From contig CAILNX010000030.1 of NCBI GenBank assembly GCA_903835685.1, positions 1 to 64,000 of the forward strand: a stretch of 64,000 nt of DNA. The letters run 5' to 3'. Each line of letters begins with the position of its first letter. Within the stretch, counting starts at the first letter, position 1. Shown piece after piece: positions 1 to 8,403 of this stretch. Position numbers and translations under genes: made by a program. Below the pieces are notes generated by a model, which was given only the letters and a program-made list of their open reading frames with translations, was not told where the DNA came from and made no database searches. The DNA is from an uncultured delta proteobacterium (GTDB lineage Bacteria; Desulfobacterota; Desulfovibrionia; Desulfovibrionales; Desulfovibrionaceae).

Positions 1-310
1 CAAGAACTTTTTCAAGTCCTTGCGGCATATCTCATTTTTTTCGAAGAACATCCCCACTTGCGTTTCCGCAGCGGGAAGGGAGCTTTTAAAGACCCCCCGG
101 CCTGAAGTCAAGAACTCTTTTCACCGAGCGCCGACTTTTTTTCAGGGACCGTTTCCCGCTGCCCTTTCGGTCGCGGGAGGTGGACTTCTAAAGAAGTCGC
201 CCGGCCCAGTCAAGCACTCAATCGTGTTCTGGAGCATCTTTTTTTCAGAGACCGCCCGGCCAGCGCTTGAAGCGCGACAGGAAGGGGGTATCTATGGAAG
301 TCCTGGCCCG
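1..310. repeat. Degenerate tandem repeat of about 100 bp, non-coding
   Basis: Three to four diverged copies can be aligned by eye. Each begins TCAAGNACT (near 1, 109 and 208, with a weaker start at 318), runs through a T-rich stretch followed by TCAGGGACC or TCAGAGACC, and ends in a purine stretch plus AAAGA and CCCGGCC. Spacing is about 100-108 bp. No open frame here has a credible start or protein-like composition, so the stretch to about 500 is read as intergenic. The function is unknown. Confidence 0.5.
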
Positions 311-474
311 GCGTCAAGGCCAAAAGCTCCATCGGTGGTTCTTTTTATTTAAGTCAGTAATATCATTTTGTTGCAATGCTCTGTTGCGGACCAGTACCCC
401 GGATGAAGGAGCCTCTGCGGCCCTGACTTCAGGGCCAAGTCCAAGGGCCTTGCCCGCGAAGGCCAAACGTCAGC

Positions 475-506
475 TTGTCCTTGCCAATCCGGCCCCTTCT
501 TATAAT
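475..506 (+). promoter_or_regulatory. Candidate promoter for the DNA-alkylation-repeat gene
   Basis: A perfect TATAAT lies at 501-506. The -35 is less clear: TTGTCC (475-480) is 20 bp away and TTGCCA (481-486) is 14 bp away, and neither spacing is ideal. A start near 513 would leave almost no leader before the ATG at 517. Confidence 0.4.
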
Positions 507-516
507 GATAGGCCCC

Positions 517-1251
517 ATGAACACCGACGTACCGTCCACCCTGGCCTCCATCCGAGCGGACCTTCTGCCCCACGTGGACCTGGCCTTCCGGGACGGGGCG
601 GTCAATTTCTTCAAGGAGCCCGTGAACCCCCTGGGCGTGCGCTCGGCCCAGGTGCGGGCCTGCGCGAACAGGCACTGGCCCCGGATCAAGGCCTGGGACC
701 GGGACCGGCTCCTGGACCTGGCCGAGGCCCTGTGGGCCTCGGGGGTGTTCGAGGACGGGGTGGTGGCCTCGCACCTCCTGGAGCGGGCGGCCAAAGGCTC
801 CCGGCCCGAGGATTTCGACCGCTTCGAGGCCTGGCTTACGGCCTACGTGACCAACTGGGCCCATTGCGACGTGTTCTGCACCCACGCCTTTGGCCAGTTG
901 CTCCTGCGCTTCCCGGACCTGCGGCCCCGGATTTTGGATTGGCCGGACTCACCCAACCGTTGGGCGCGCCGGGCCTCGGCCGTGATCTTAATCCCCCTGG
1001 TCAAGGCCGGCCAGGGCCTGGACCTGGCCCTGAACACGGCCGACCGGCTCCTGGCCGATCCCGACGACCTGGTGCAAAAGGGCTACGGCTGGCTGCTCAA
1101 GGTAGCCTCCCATCGGTTCCAGCAGGAAGTCCTGGCCTTTGTCCTGGCCCGGCGGGCGACCATGCCCCGCACGGCCCTTCGTTATGCCCTGGAGAAGATG
1201 CCCCTGGACCTCCGCCAGGAAGCCATGCGCCGCACGGACTCAAGGGGATGA
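517..1251 (+). CDS. DNA alkylation repeat (AlkD-like) protein
   Basis: About 244 residues of helical, HEAT-like repeats that resemble the DNA alkylation repeat family (AlkC/AlkD), which excises bulky or positively charged alkylated bases. The core reads WLTAYVTNWAHCDVFC, then a W-x-x-S-x-N-x-W-A-R-R-A-S-A-V helix, as in this family. The ATG at 517 was chosen over in-frame ATGs at 505 and 475 because TATAAT at 501-506 would place the other two at or before the transcript start; the ribosome site (AGG at 510-512) is weak. The MFS gene starts 3 bp after its stop, so the two are probably co-transcribed. Family assignment is by motif and size; activity is inferred. Confidence 0.75.
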   Translation: MNTDVPSTLASIRADLLPHVDLAFRDGAVNFFKEPVNPLGVRSAQVRACANRHWPRIKAWDRDRLLDLAEALWASGVFEDGVVASHLLERAAKGSRPEDFDRFEAWLTAYVTNWAHCDVFCTHAFGQLLLRFPDLRPRILDWPDSPNRWARRASAVILIPLVKAGQGLDLALNTADRLLADPDDLVQKGYGWLLKVASHRFQQEVLAFVLARRATMPRTALRYALEKMPLDLRQEAMRRTDSRG

Positions 1252-1254
1252 CGG

Positions 1255-2481
1255 ATGGATGAAGACCACATCGCTCCGGACTCCCCTTTTCAGGAGACCT
1301 CCATTCCCCCATCGGTGAAACGGCTCGGCTGGGTCAGCTTTTTCACCGATTTCGCCTCGGAAATGGTCTATCCCGTCGTTCCTCTTTTCCTGGTCGCCCT
1401 GGGAGCCCCGGCCATGGCCCTGGGGTTCATCGAGGGCGGGGCCGAGGCCATCGTCAGCCTGCTCAAAGGCGTGACCGGCTGGCACTGCGACCGCATGGGC
1501 AAGCGAGTGGTTTACGTCCGCCTGGGCTACGGCCTGGCGGCCCTGTCCAAGCCGATCATGGCCCTGGCCTCGTCCTGGGGGCTGGTGCTCTTTTCCCGGT
1601 CCCTGGACCGGGTGGGCAAGGGACTGCGCAGCACGGCCCGGGACGTGATGATCGCCGACGCCATCCATCCCGGCATCGCGGGCAAGGCCTTCGGGTTCCA
1701 TCGGGCCATGGACACGGCCGGGGCCATTGCCGGGGTCCTGGCCTCCGCGCTTTTTCTCTGGCTCCTGCCCGGCCAGTTCCGGGCCATCTTCCTTTTGGCC
1801 GCGATCCCTGGCGCGCTGGCCGTGTGGCTGACCTTCCGGCTCAAGGACACGCCCCGGCCCGCCGGAGAAACCTGCCCCAATCCCCGGGGCTCCCTGTTCG
1901 CCGCGCTCCGGCGTCCCGGCCTGCCGCCCGCCTACTGGAGAACCCTGGCCCCGCTTCTGGTCTTCGCCCTGGCCAACAGCAGCGACGCCTTCCTGCTCCT
2001 GCGGGCCAAAAACCTCGGGCTCGGGGACAGCGGGGTCATCCTGGCCTATGCCCTGTTCAACGTGACCTATGCCCTGGCCGCCTATCCCCTGGGCGCGCTC
2101 AGCGACCGTTTCGGCCGCTGGAAGATGATCCTGGCCGGATGGACCATCTATGCCGGGGTCTACCTGGGCCTGTCCCTGACCAGTGAGGCCGGGCCGGTCT
2201 GGTGGTTGTTTCCCGTCTATGGATTCTACATGGCCCTCACCGAAGGCATCGGAAAGGCCCTGGTGTCACGCCAGGCCCCGGCCGAAAAGCGCGGGGTAGC
2301 CATGGGCATTTTTCAGATGGCCGTGGGCCTGGTCATGCTGGTCAGCAGTGTCCTGGCCGGGGTGTTATGGGATATGATCGGCCCGGGCGCTCCCTTTCTT
2401 TTTGGGGGCCTGGCCGCCCTGGCGGCTATCCTGAGCGCCTGCCTCATGGCCCCATGGAAGGAGGACCGGCAGGTTTCCTAG
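1255..2481 (+). CDS. MFS transporter
   Basis: A 408-residue, strongly hydrophobic protein with about 12 membrane segments, the usual length for the major facilitator superfamily. The cytoplasmic signature after TM4 is clear (LDRVGKGLRSTARDVMIAD, roughly residues 117-135), and a second loop carries GALSDRFGRWK, the MFS motif A. The DRxGKGxR version is typical of a multidrug-like MFS clade, but no substrate can be read from the sequence. It begins 3 bp after the AlkD-like gene and is probably translated from the same message. An overlapping ATG at 1259 is in another frame. Confidence 0.85.
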   Translation: MDEDHIAPDSPFQETSIPPSVKRLGWVSFFTDFASEMVYPVVPLFLVALGAPAMALGFIEGGAEAIVSLLKGVTGWHCDRMGKRVVYVRLGYGLAALSKPIMALASSWGLVLFSRSLDRVGKGLRSTARDVMIADAIHPGIAGKAFGFHRAMDTAGAIAGVLASALFLWLLPGQFRAIFLLAAIPGALAVWLTFRLKDTPRPAGETCPNPRGSLFAALRRPGLPPAYWRTLAPLLVFALANSSDAFLLLRAKNLGLGDSGVILAYALFNVTYALAAYPLGALSDRFGRWKMILAGWTIYAGVYLGLSLTSEAGPVWWLFPVYGFYMALTEGIGKALVSRQAPAEKRGVAMGIFQMAVGLVMLVSSVLAGVLWDMIGPGAPFLFGGLAALAAILSACLMAPWKEDRQVS

Positions 2482-2568
2482 ATTTTTTTGTCGGCCCGGG
2501 CTGCAAAAGCCCCCGGCACGCAGGTAAACGGCCCAATGGATCACCTGGGTCGCGACCGCGACTTGCGC

Positions 2569-2598
2569 TTGCCAAGCCACCCCAAATCCCTATATAAT
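2569..2598 (+). promoter_or_regulatory. Sigma-70-like promoter
   Basis: TTGCCA (2569-2574), an 18-bp spacer and a perfect TATAAT (2593-2598) lie about 50 bp before the start of the secreted-protein gene. Confidence 0.7.
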
Positions 2599-2651
2599 GA
2601 GAACCCCGTTCAGTACGGACTGCACGGCACGTCCCATCCATGAGGAACCGT

Positions 2652-3848
2652 ATGCGCCTATCGAGCCTTTCCGCCCTTACTCTTGCGGCCTTTTTGATGA
2701 TTTTCCCGTCCCTGGTCCGCGCCGAAGAAGCCGAGGTCCCGACCATCCCCAAAGAGGCCCAGCAGGGCATCGAGGCCCTGGTCAGCCTGACCGAGAACCC
2801 CGGCGGGACCTTTGACCCGGCCCAGGTGGCCGGGCTCATGAACTTCGTGTTCCAGGAGCAGTCCAGCCTGGAGACCCTGTCCCCGGGCCGCCGGGACGGA
2901 ATACAGGGCGGTTGCTACCGGGCCGAGATCCAGGCCTCCCTGTCCAAGGTCCTGCGCTACGCCTACAACCCGGCCATCCCTTTCTATCTGCTCTCCCCCT
3001 CCTCGGTGCGCATCTGCGGCTGGTCCAAGGGCCAGGATCTGCGCTTTGCGGGCAAGAGCGCCTGGGAGGCCCTGGCCGCACTCGACCAGCCGGTCAGCGC
3101 CCGCGGGGTGGAATACGAGGAAGGGACCCCGGACTCCAACAGCGGGGCCTATTTCCGCTACGACCTGGACCGGTTGCTCCTGCTCTTCAAGCACCAGGGC
3201 AAGAACGTGTTCGTGTCCATCAGCAAGCAGCAGGCCCCGTCCACCGTGGGCAAGAAGGGCGTGATCCTGGACGAGGCCAACTGGGATTATTTCTATTCCG
3301 GAGTGAACGGCCTGACCAAGGCCGGGCTGACCTGGATGGACGCCTATGTCTACGACTCCACCTCGGTGCAGGTGTTCTTCGAGCCCGAACCGGGCCAGGA
3401 GAAAACCGTGAACGCCGTGTTCAAATGGTGCAAGGGCGGCTGGATGAAGCTGAACGTCATCAAGCGTGAGCACGTCACCGGGGGCTTGAAGCGCTACATG
3501 AGCGTGTTCAAGCAGATACTCGAGAGCGACCGCCTGCCCGCCCCGGACCAGTTGGCGGCCAAGGTCAAGGAAATCGACGCCCTGTCCCCTGAGAGGGTCA
3601 AGACCCTGGTGGGTTCCTACGCCAAGTCCCTGGAGACCCGGCCGAACTTAAACCCGGCCATGGGCAACCCGGACATCGCGAACATCCTCAAGCAGGGCCG
3701 CTATCCCGAGGTCCAGGAGCGGGAGGCGGCGTTAAGCCTCCTGGTCAAGGACTACCTGCGTTGCAAGCTGGGCAAGCCCACCTATTTCGACCCCACCCTG
3801 TGCTCCCCCCAGGTGGCCCAGCGCGAGGAAGGCTCAGCCACCCAGTAG
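2652..3848 (+). CDS. Secreted protein of unknown function
   Basis: About 398 residues. The ATG at 2652 is preferred over the one at 2640 because GAGGA sits 5 bp before it; translation then gives a textbook signal peptide (MRLSSLSALTLAAFLMIFPS, cleavage likely after LVRA). The mature part is mixed alpha/beta with one conserved-looking Cys pair region (GGCYRAEIQ, SSVRICGWSK). No enzyme motif or known domain was recognised. The gene has its own promoter and is followed 14 bp later by the small Cys-rich ORF, so the two may form an operon. A periplasmic location is inferred from the signal peptide. Confidence 0.75.
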   Translation: MRLSSLSALTLAAFLMIFPSLVRAEEAEVPTIPKEAQQGIEALVSLTENPGGTFDPAQVAGLMNFVFQEQSSLETLSPGRRDGIQGGCYRAEIQASLSKVLRYAYNPAIPFYLLSPSSVRICGWSKGQDLRFAGKSAWEALAALDQPVSARGVEYEEGTPDSNSGAYFRYDLDRLLLLFKHQGKNVFVSISKQQAPSTVGKKGVILDEANWDYFYSGVNGLTKAGLTWMDAYVYDSTSVQVFFEPEPGQEKTVNAVFKWCKGGWMKLNVIKREHVTGGLKRYMSVFKQILESDRLPAPDQLAAKVKEIDALSPERVKTLVGSYAKSLETRPNLNPAMGNPDIANILKQGRYPEVQEREAALSLLVKDYLRCKLGKPTYFDPTLCSPQVAQREEGSATQ

Positions 3849-3862
3849 CCCCCGGAGGTCCC

Positions 3863-4045
3863 ATGCTTCTTTCCGAGAACGAGGCCAAGTTCAAGTACTG
3901 CCCCCTGCTCAAAACCCACGACGACAAGATGAAATTCTGCCAGGCCAGCATGTGCATGATGTGGCGGGCCGAGAAGCCCGAAGTCGAGGGGTGCAAGGGC
4001 TGGTGCGGACTGGCCGGAGGCCCGGTGGCGCAGCAGAAGGACTGA
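3863..4045 (+). CDS. Small cysteine-rich protein
   Basis: A 60-residue protein, MLLSENEAKFKYCPLLK onwards, with a GGAGG ribosome site at 3854-3858. It has five Cys in about 36 residues (KYCPLL, KFCQASMCMM, GCKGWCGL), a pattern that suits a small metal site or structural disulfides. It starts 14 bp after the secreted protein's stop. No family was recognised. The good ribosome site and non-random Cys spacing support it as a real gene. Confidence 0.65.
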   Translation: MLLSENEAKFKYCPLLKTHDDKMKFCQASMCMMWRAEKPEVEGCKGWCGLAGGPVAQQKD

Positions 4046-4274
4046 GCAGGGCCCGGGCTAGGTATGATGTTCACGGCCTCACCGGCCAAGGGATGGCCGC
4101 ATTCACAGGGGATCGGCGGACCTCAGTTCGCCGGGCGGGCTAGGAATTCGTGCATGTTTGCATCGACGAAGCCACGCGCAGCGCCCATGCCCGGATACTC
4201 CCGGACCAACGCCGGAAAAGCGTTGTATCCTTGTTCAAAGGGCCGGTTTTGTCCTGCCAGCGTTTGGAATTGAG

Positions 4275-5096
4275 CTAGAATCTATAGCCCACCATGGTGC
4301 CCAAGGTCACGCCGGTGTCTGAATAGCTTATTGGACTCTTGGCGGCATCTCCGGTGAGCCGCTTCACGTCGGCGCGCACGCTGAGGAACCAGTGCTCGTC
4401 AAAGCGATAATTGGCATCGACGCCAGCCCGGATGTCCTTGAAACCAGCGTCGGCGTCATATCTAGCGAAGCCGGAACTCGCCGCCTGCGCAGCCGTGACG
4501 CCGAAAAATGTTTGCATGTAGTCCTGGTTGGCCCAGGTGGCGCCCACATGCGGCGTGAGGGTGAACCCGCTGGTCAGCTTGAACGGCGCTGCCAGGCCCA
4601 GATCAACCACGACGCCGTCGTTGTCATCCCCGGTGTACTTCGTCACCGCCGCGCTGAAGTCCACCATCCACAGGCGGTAAGAGGCAAAAGCCTTGAGGCC
4701 GAGTGCGCCGTCAATATCGCCCATGCCCTGCAACCGGTCGTCTCCACTGCCGAAGAGGCCGTCCTCCTTGCTGTCGGTCCGGCCGGGATTATAGGTCAGC
4801 CCTGCGCCGATGCGCAGGTCGCCAGTGTGCCAGTAAGCGTTCAGGCCGTTGGTGCTCAACGAAATCATGTCCTTGTAGGTGATGCTGACCAGGGGCACGG
4901 GTGACACGTGATAGCGGTCGCTGCCCTCAAAGGTGGGAGCAAGCGCCCCGCCAACCCCGAGGCTGATGTCCCAGTCGTTTTTCACCGAGGAGGAAGAGCT
5001 GGCGTCTGTGCCTTCCTGCGCCAGGACGGCGACGGATACGAGCAGGATGGACAGAAGCGCACTGGTTGCAAAAGATTGTTTGAGCAGTCTGGCCAT
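4275..5096 (-). CDS. MipA/OmpV-family outer-membrane protein
   Basis: 273 residues starting MARLLKQSF, with a signal peptide ending near VAVLAQ. The rest alternates like a beta barrel (GVGGALAPTFEGSDRY, LRIGAGLTYNPGR, SVRADVKRLTG) and ends VGYRF with a terminal Phe, as outer-membrane proteins do. The opening with an EGSDRYHVSPVP stretch matches the MipA/OmpV family. The start at 5096 has AGGAG six bases upstream, so the longer MPQEECP version is not needed. It lies downstream of a TetR gene on the same strand, and its promoter carries two dyads. TetR control is inferred. Confidence 0.8.
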   Translation of the reverse strand: MARLLKQSFATSALLSILLVSVAVLAQEGTDASSSSSVKNDWDISLGVGGALAPTFEGSDRYHVSPVPLVSITYKDMISLSTNGLNAYWHTGDLRIGAGLTYNPGRTDSKEDGLFGSGDDRLQGMGDIDGALGLKAFASYRLWMVDFSAAVTKYTGDDNDGVVVDLGLAAPFKLTSGFTLTPHVGATWANQDYMQTFFGVTAAQAASSGFARYDADAGFKDIRAGVDANYRFDEHWFLSVRADVKRLTGDAAKSPISYSDTGVTLGTMVGYRF

Positions 5097-5122
5097 GGGG
5101 CACTCCTCTTGTGGCAAAAAGA

Positions 5123-5154
5123 CAAAATTAGATCGATCGCTCGATCTAATTTTG
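5123..5154. promoter_or_regulatory. Perfect 14+14 bp dyad, likely TetR operator 1
   Basis: The arms CAAAATTAGATCGA and TCGATCTAATTTTG are separated by four bases. The dyad is centred about 42 bp upstream of the mipA-like start and covers the -10 region that would serve the TTGACA at 5171-5176 (minus strand). The core CGATCGCTC (5134-5142) matches 8 of 9 bases of the core of the second dyad. Confidence 0.7.
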
Positions 5155-5170
5155 CAGGAGTTTGGCCGTC

Positions 5171-5176
5171 TGTCAA
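5171..5176 (-). promoter_or_regulatory. -35 element (TTGACA) of the mipA-like gene
   Basis: TTGACA is read on the minus strand. Seventeen bases further lies an AAAATT that could act as the -10 and falls inside operator 1. The second dyad lies just upstream of this -35, so the two dyads bracket the promoter. Confidence 0.55.
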
Positions 5177-5184
5177 TAATAATT

Positions 5185-5204
5185 AAAAGAACGAACGCTC
5201 TTTT
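5185..5204. promoter_or_regulatory. Imperfect dyad, likely TetR operator 2
   Basis: AAAAGA and TCTTTT flank an ACGAACGC centre. Its core CGAACGCTC (5192-5200) lies exactly 58 bp from the matching core in operator 1. An AT-rich palindrome here stands out from the GC-rich background. Confidence 0.6.
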
Positions 5205-5359
5205 TTAGCTGCGGAAGTTGCCCCCGCGCGCCCAAAACCATTGGGGAACGGCAAGAGACCGAGAGAACGGCGATGCGCTTGCCTGGCACCCGAGGACTCG
5301 CCCTTTCTCGGGTGTTAGGGCTCTGCAGGACCGCAACGGATTTGTGCGCCGTTGGAATT

Positions 5360-5956
5360 TCAGGGAGTTGGAGGGGTCAAAAAACGGATGATCAGAATCT
5401 TTAAGACATCGTAGCTTTTTAATTTGTCGATATTCTGGTCGCGGATCGCCAGGGTCTTCGCGCCGTCGAACACGCTGAGCAGGCTACACGCCGCCAGATC
5501 CGGATCAAGACCCGGGTCGATCTGCCCGCGCGACTGGCCCGTGCGGAGAAAACCGGCCAAAAGCGCAATCACCGCCCGGCTGTGTTCTTGCAGGATTTTG
5601 CCCATCGTCGGATTGCGCCCGGACTCCGCCAACATGTCCATGAGCAGGGCCTGCCCGGCGATATGGCGGGTCTTGACCCGCTCGATCTCCGCAACGAACG
5701 CCGCGAGGACGTCGGGTCCCTCTATGATCCGGCGGAAGAGCTCCATGCCGGAGGCCAGCCCAGCCGCAGCCATGGCCTCCACGATCTCCTCCTTGCTGGT
5801 GAAATAGTGGTAGAGATGGCCGGGGCTGATCTTGGCCTCGGAGCAGATACCCGAGATGGTGGCTCCCTGAAACCCCTTCCGGGCGAAGCATCGCCCTGCG
5901 GCGTCCAGGATCTCCCGTCGTTTCTCTTCGTGTTTGACCGGATCAACCCTGCGCAT
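5360..5956 (-). CDS. TetR-family transcriptional regulator
   Basis: 198 residues. The N-terminal helix-turn-helix is typical: ILDAAGRCFARKGFQGATIS, then GICSEAKISPGHLYHYFTSK with the KxxLYxYF-like recognition helix. The C-terminal ligand domain is helical and of the AcrR-like size. It is transcribed toward the mipA-like gene, with about 260 bp between them that hold the two dyads and a hairpin (ACCCGAG/CTCGGGT near 5288-5314). I infer that it represses the mipA-like gene. No similar dyad is visible in front of its own start, so autoregulation is not supported. The ligand is unknown. Confidence 0.88.
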   Translation of the reverse strand: MRRVDPVKHEEKRREILDAAGRCFARKGFQGATISGICSEAKISPGHLYHYFTSKEEIVEAMAAAGLASGMELFRRIIEGPDVLAAFVAEIERVKTRHIAGQALLMDMLAESGRNPTMGKILQEHSRAVIALLAGFLRTGQSRGQIDPGLDPDLAACSLLSVFDGAKTLAIRDQNIDKLKSYDVLKILIIRFLTPPTP

Positions 5957-6027
5957 GATGTCTCTCTCTCAATTATGTCAGGCGGAAGCTCTTTAGGGGC
6001 AGTGAACAACCTCTTGGCGCATCACAG

Positions 6028-6837
6028 TTAGCCTGCGGCGCGCGGCGGGCCGGACAGGGGGAAGTTGTTCTTCTTCAGGTAGGCCAGGAACTCGACCACC
6101 TGGGGGTGGGAGGGGTTGATGCGCAGGGCGCTTTTCAAGTTCTCCACGCACCCGCCGATGTCGCCCTTCTCGAAATAGGCCCGGGCCATGTTGTAGTAGA
6201 GGTTCTCGTCCTCGGTGGTCATCTCCAGGGCCCGGCCGTAATAGACCACGGCCTGGTCCAGCATGCCGGACTTGCGCAGGGAGATGCCGAATTCGTTGAA
6301 CAGGTGCTTGTGCTCCTCCTCAAAGGCCGCGTCCAGGTGGACCAGGCGCTCGAAAAGGTCGTTGGCCTTGTTGGACTCCCCCCGGGCCAGATAGGTCAGC
6401 CCCAGGCCGAAATTGGCCTTGACGTTCTCCGCGTCCACGGCCAGGGCGTTCTGGTACTCGAACTCCGCCGAATACATGGCCCCCTTGGCCCGCAGCTCCT
6501 CGGCCCGCATCACGGTCGTGTTCAGCTCCTTCATCTTGGGAAAGACCGTCTTCTGGTAGAACTCGGGCTCGGGCGAAAAGCGCTGGAGAAAGGCGTCCTT
6601 GTCCATGTGCTCCTTGATCCCGGCAGGCACGTACTTGCCGTTCAGGGGCTGCACCTCCACGCTCCCGCCCTCCAACTCCTTGGCGTACCAGTAGGTCTTC
6701 TGCACCACCTTGCGCTGGGTGGTGCCAGTGCCCACCTTCTCCACGCTCTGGGTGGAAAAGGCCCCCACCAGGCCCGTGTGGGGCTTGGCCGCCTGGGCTG
6801 AAAAGGGTTGGGGAAAGTCCAAGTCCGGATCGGTCAC
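6028..6837 (-). CDS. Tetratricopeptide-repeat protein
   Basis: 269 residues with a GTG start (GGAG six bases upstream). The N-terminal third is non-repeat (VVQKTYWYAKELEGG...). From about residue 110 there are four or five TPR units (MYSAEFEYQNALAVDAEN, ANFGLGLTYLARGESNKAND, AVVYYGRALEMTTEDENLYY, GCVENLKSALRINPSHPQV). There is no signal peptide, so it is probably a cytoplasmic protein-interaction adaptor. It lies 126 bp after nfnB on the same strand but behind a hairpin, so co-expression is uncertain. The partner is unknown. Confidence 0.75.
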   Translation of the reverse strand: MTDPDLDFPQPFSAQAAKPHTGLVGAFSTQSVEKVGTGTTQRKVVQKTYWYAKELEGGSVEVQPLNGKYVPAGIKEHMDKDAFLQRFSPEPEFYQKTVFPKMKELNTTVMRAEELRAKGAMYSAEFEYQNALAVDAENVKANFGLGLTYLARGESNKANDLFERLVHLDAAFEEEHKHLFNEFGISLRKSGMLDQAVVYYGRALEMTTEDENLYYNMARAYFEKGDIGGCVENLKSALRINPSHPQVVEFLAYLKKNNFPLSGPPRAAG

Positions 6838-6922
6838 GCGGGCTCCAGCGGGCTTGCGGTCCCGGGATGGGACCGTATTTACGGACTTGTAGGAAAAAGG
6901 GAAAGGGAAGTCAAACCGGGAG

Positions 6923-6957
6923 GAAGGCCGGGGACCCCAGGGGAGCCCCCGGCCTTC
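6923..6957 (-). terminator. Hairpin after nfnB
   Basis: An 11-bp perfect stem, GAAGGCCGGGG (6923-6933) with CCCCGGCCTTC (6947-6957), follows the nfnB stop by 7 bp. The downstream T content on the minus strand is poor, so termination may be incomplete. Confidence 0.5.
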
Positions 6958-6963
6958 AAGTGA

Positions 6964-8403
6964 TTACAGGACAGCGTCAGGACCCAGCAGCCGGGCGGCG
7001 ATGGTCTTGGCCGCGCGGCGTCCCGCGCCCATGGCCGAGATGACCGTGGCCGAGCCGGTGACGATGTCGCCTCCGGCAAAGACGTTCGGCATGGAGGTCT
7101 CCCCGGTTTCGGCATCCACGGTGACGTAGCCGTATTTGTTCAGGGCCAGGTCCGGCGTGGCTTCCAGGAGGATGGGGTTGGGCTGGGTGCCTACGGCGAT
7201 GACCACCATGTCCGCCTGAAGCTCGTAGACCTCGCCCGGGATGGGCACGGGTTTGCGACGGCCCGAGGCGTCGGGCTCGCCGAGCTGCATGCGCTGGAGG
7301 GTGATGCTTTTCAGGTAATGGTTCTCGTCCCCGTTGAAGGAGAGCGGCGCGCACAGGGCCTCGAGCTGGACTCCCTCTTCCAGGGCGTGCTCCAGTTCCT
7401 CGTGCCGGGCGGGCATCTCGGCCTTGGTGCGGCGGTAGACCAGGCTGACCTTTTCCGCGCCCATGCGCAGGGCCGTGCGGGCCGCGTCCATGGCCACGTT
7501 GCCGCCGCCGACCACGGCCACGTGCTTGCCCGGGAAGGTGGGGGTGTCCTGTGCGGGGAACTCATAGGCCCGGCCCAGGTTGGCCCGGGTCAGGTACTCG
7601 TTGGCCGAGAACACGCCGATGAGCGACTCGCCCGGGATGTTCATGAACCAGGGCAGGCCCGCGCCCACGCCGATGAACACGGCGTTGAACCCTTCCTCGT
7701 TCAAGAGTTCCTGGACCGTGATGGTCTTGCCCACCACCCAGTTGGTGATAAACTCCACGCCCTGGGCTTTTAGGGCGTCCACTTCGCGCTTGACCACGCC
7801 CTTGGGCAGGCGGAACTCCGGGATGCCGTAGATGAGCACCCCGCCCACCTCGTGCAGGGCCTCGTAGACCACCACCTTGACGCCCAGGGTGGAGAGGTAG
7901 CCAGCCACGGTCAGCCCGGCCGGGCCGCCCCCGATGCAGGCCACCTTCACGTCCTCGCGGGCCAGGTGGCATTCCTCGGTGCCGGTGAGCTGCTGGCAGG
8001 CGTCGGAGGCGGCAAAGGTGTCGGCCGCGTAGCGCTCCAGCCTGCCGATGCACACGGGCTGGCCCTTCTTGGACAGCACGCAGGCCCCTTCGCACTGGGT
8101 CTCCTGGGGGCAGACCCGGCCGCAGACCGCAGGCAGGGCGTTGGTGGCCCGCAAGACCTTGTAGGCCCCGGGCACGTCGTTCTCGCGCAGGCGTCCGATG
8201 AAGCCCTTGATGTCGATCTCCACCGGACAGCCCTTCTGGCACTTGGGGTCCTTGCACTGGATGCAGCGCAAGGCCTCGGACATGGCCTCTTTTTCGCCGT
8301 AGCCCAGGGCCACCTCGGTGAAATTGTGTCTTCGTTCACTGGCCGGTTGCTCCGGCATGGCCACCCGGGGACGGATTTCCTTTTTCTTTTTTTGCTCAAC
8401 CAT
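6964..8403 (-). CDS. nfnB: NADH-dependent ferredoxin:NADP oxidoreductase large subunit, NfnB (GltA-like)
   Basis: 479 residues. An N-terminal Cys cluster (C47, C50, C55, C59 and C94, C98, C104, C108) would bind two [4Fe-4S] centres as in the glutamate synthase small-subunit family. An FAD-binding GGGPAG lies at 158-163 and a second Rossmann motif GGGNVAMDA near 299-305 for the pyridine nucleotide. Paired with the adjacent small subunit, this matches the electron-bifurcating transhydrogenase NfnAB rather than a true glutamate synthase; no GOGAT large chain is nearby. Its start overlaps the nfnA stop by 8 bp, so the two are coupled. In sulfate reducers this complex balances ferredoxin, NADH and NADPH. 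Confidence 0.88.
   Translation of the reverse strand: MVEQKKKKEIRPRVAMPEQPASERRHNFTEVALGYGEKEAMSEALRCIQCKDPKCQKGCPVEIDIKGFIGRLRENDVPGAYKVLRATNALPAVCGRVCPQETQCEGACVLSKKGQPVCIGRLERYAADTFAASDACQQLTGTEECHLAREDVKVACIGGGPAGLTVAGYLSTLGVKVVVYEALHEVGGVLIYGIPEFRLPKGVVKREVDALKAQGVEFITNWVVGKTITVQELLNEEGFNAVFIGVGAGLPWFMNIPGESLIGVFSANEYLTRANLGRAYEFPAQDTPTFPGKHVAVVGGGNVAMDAARTALRMGAEKVSLVYRRTKAEMPARHEELEHALEEGVQLEALCAPLSFNGDENHYLKSITLQRMQLGEPDASGRRKPVPIPGEVYELQADMVVIAVGTQPNPILLEATPDLALNKYGYVTVDAETGETSMPNVFAGGDIVTGSATVISAMGAGRRAAKTIAARLLGPDAVL

Noticed and set aside
267-1262. 331-residue frame across the AlkD-like gene
   Set aside because: Pro/Gly/Arg-rich out-of-frame translation of the real gene.
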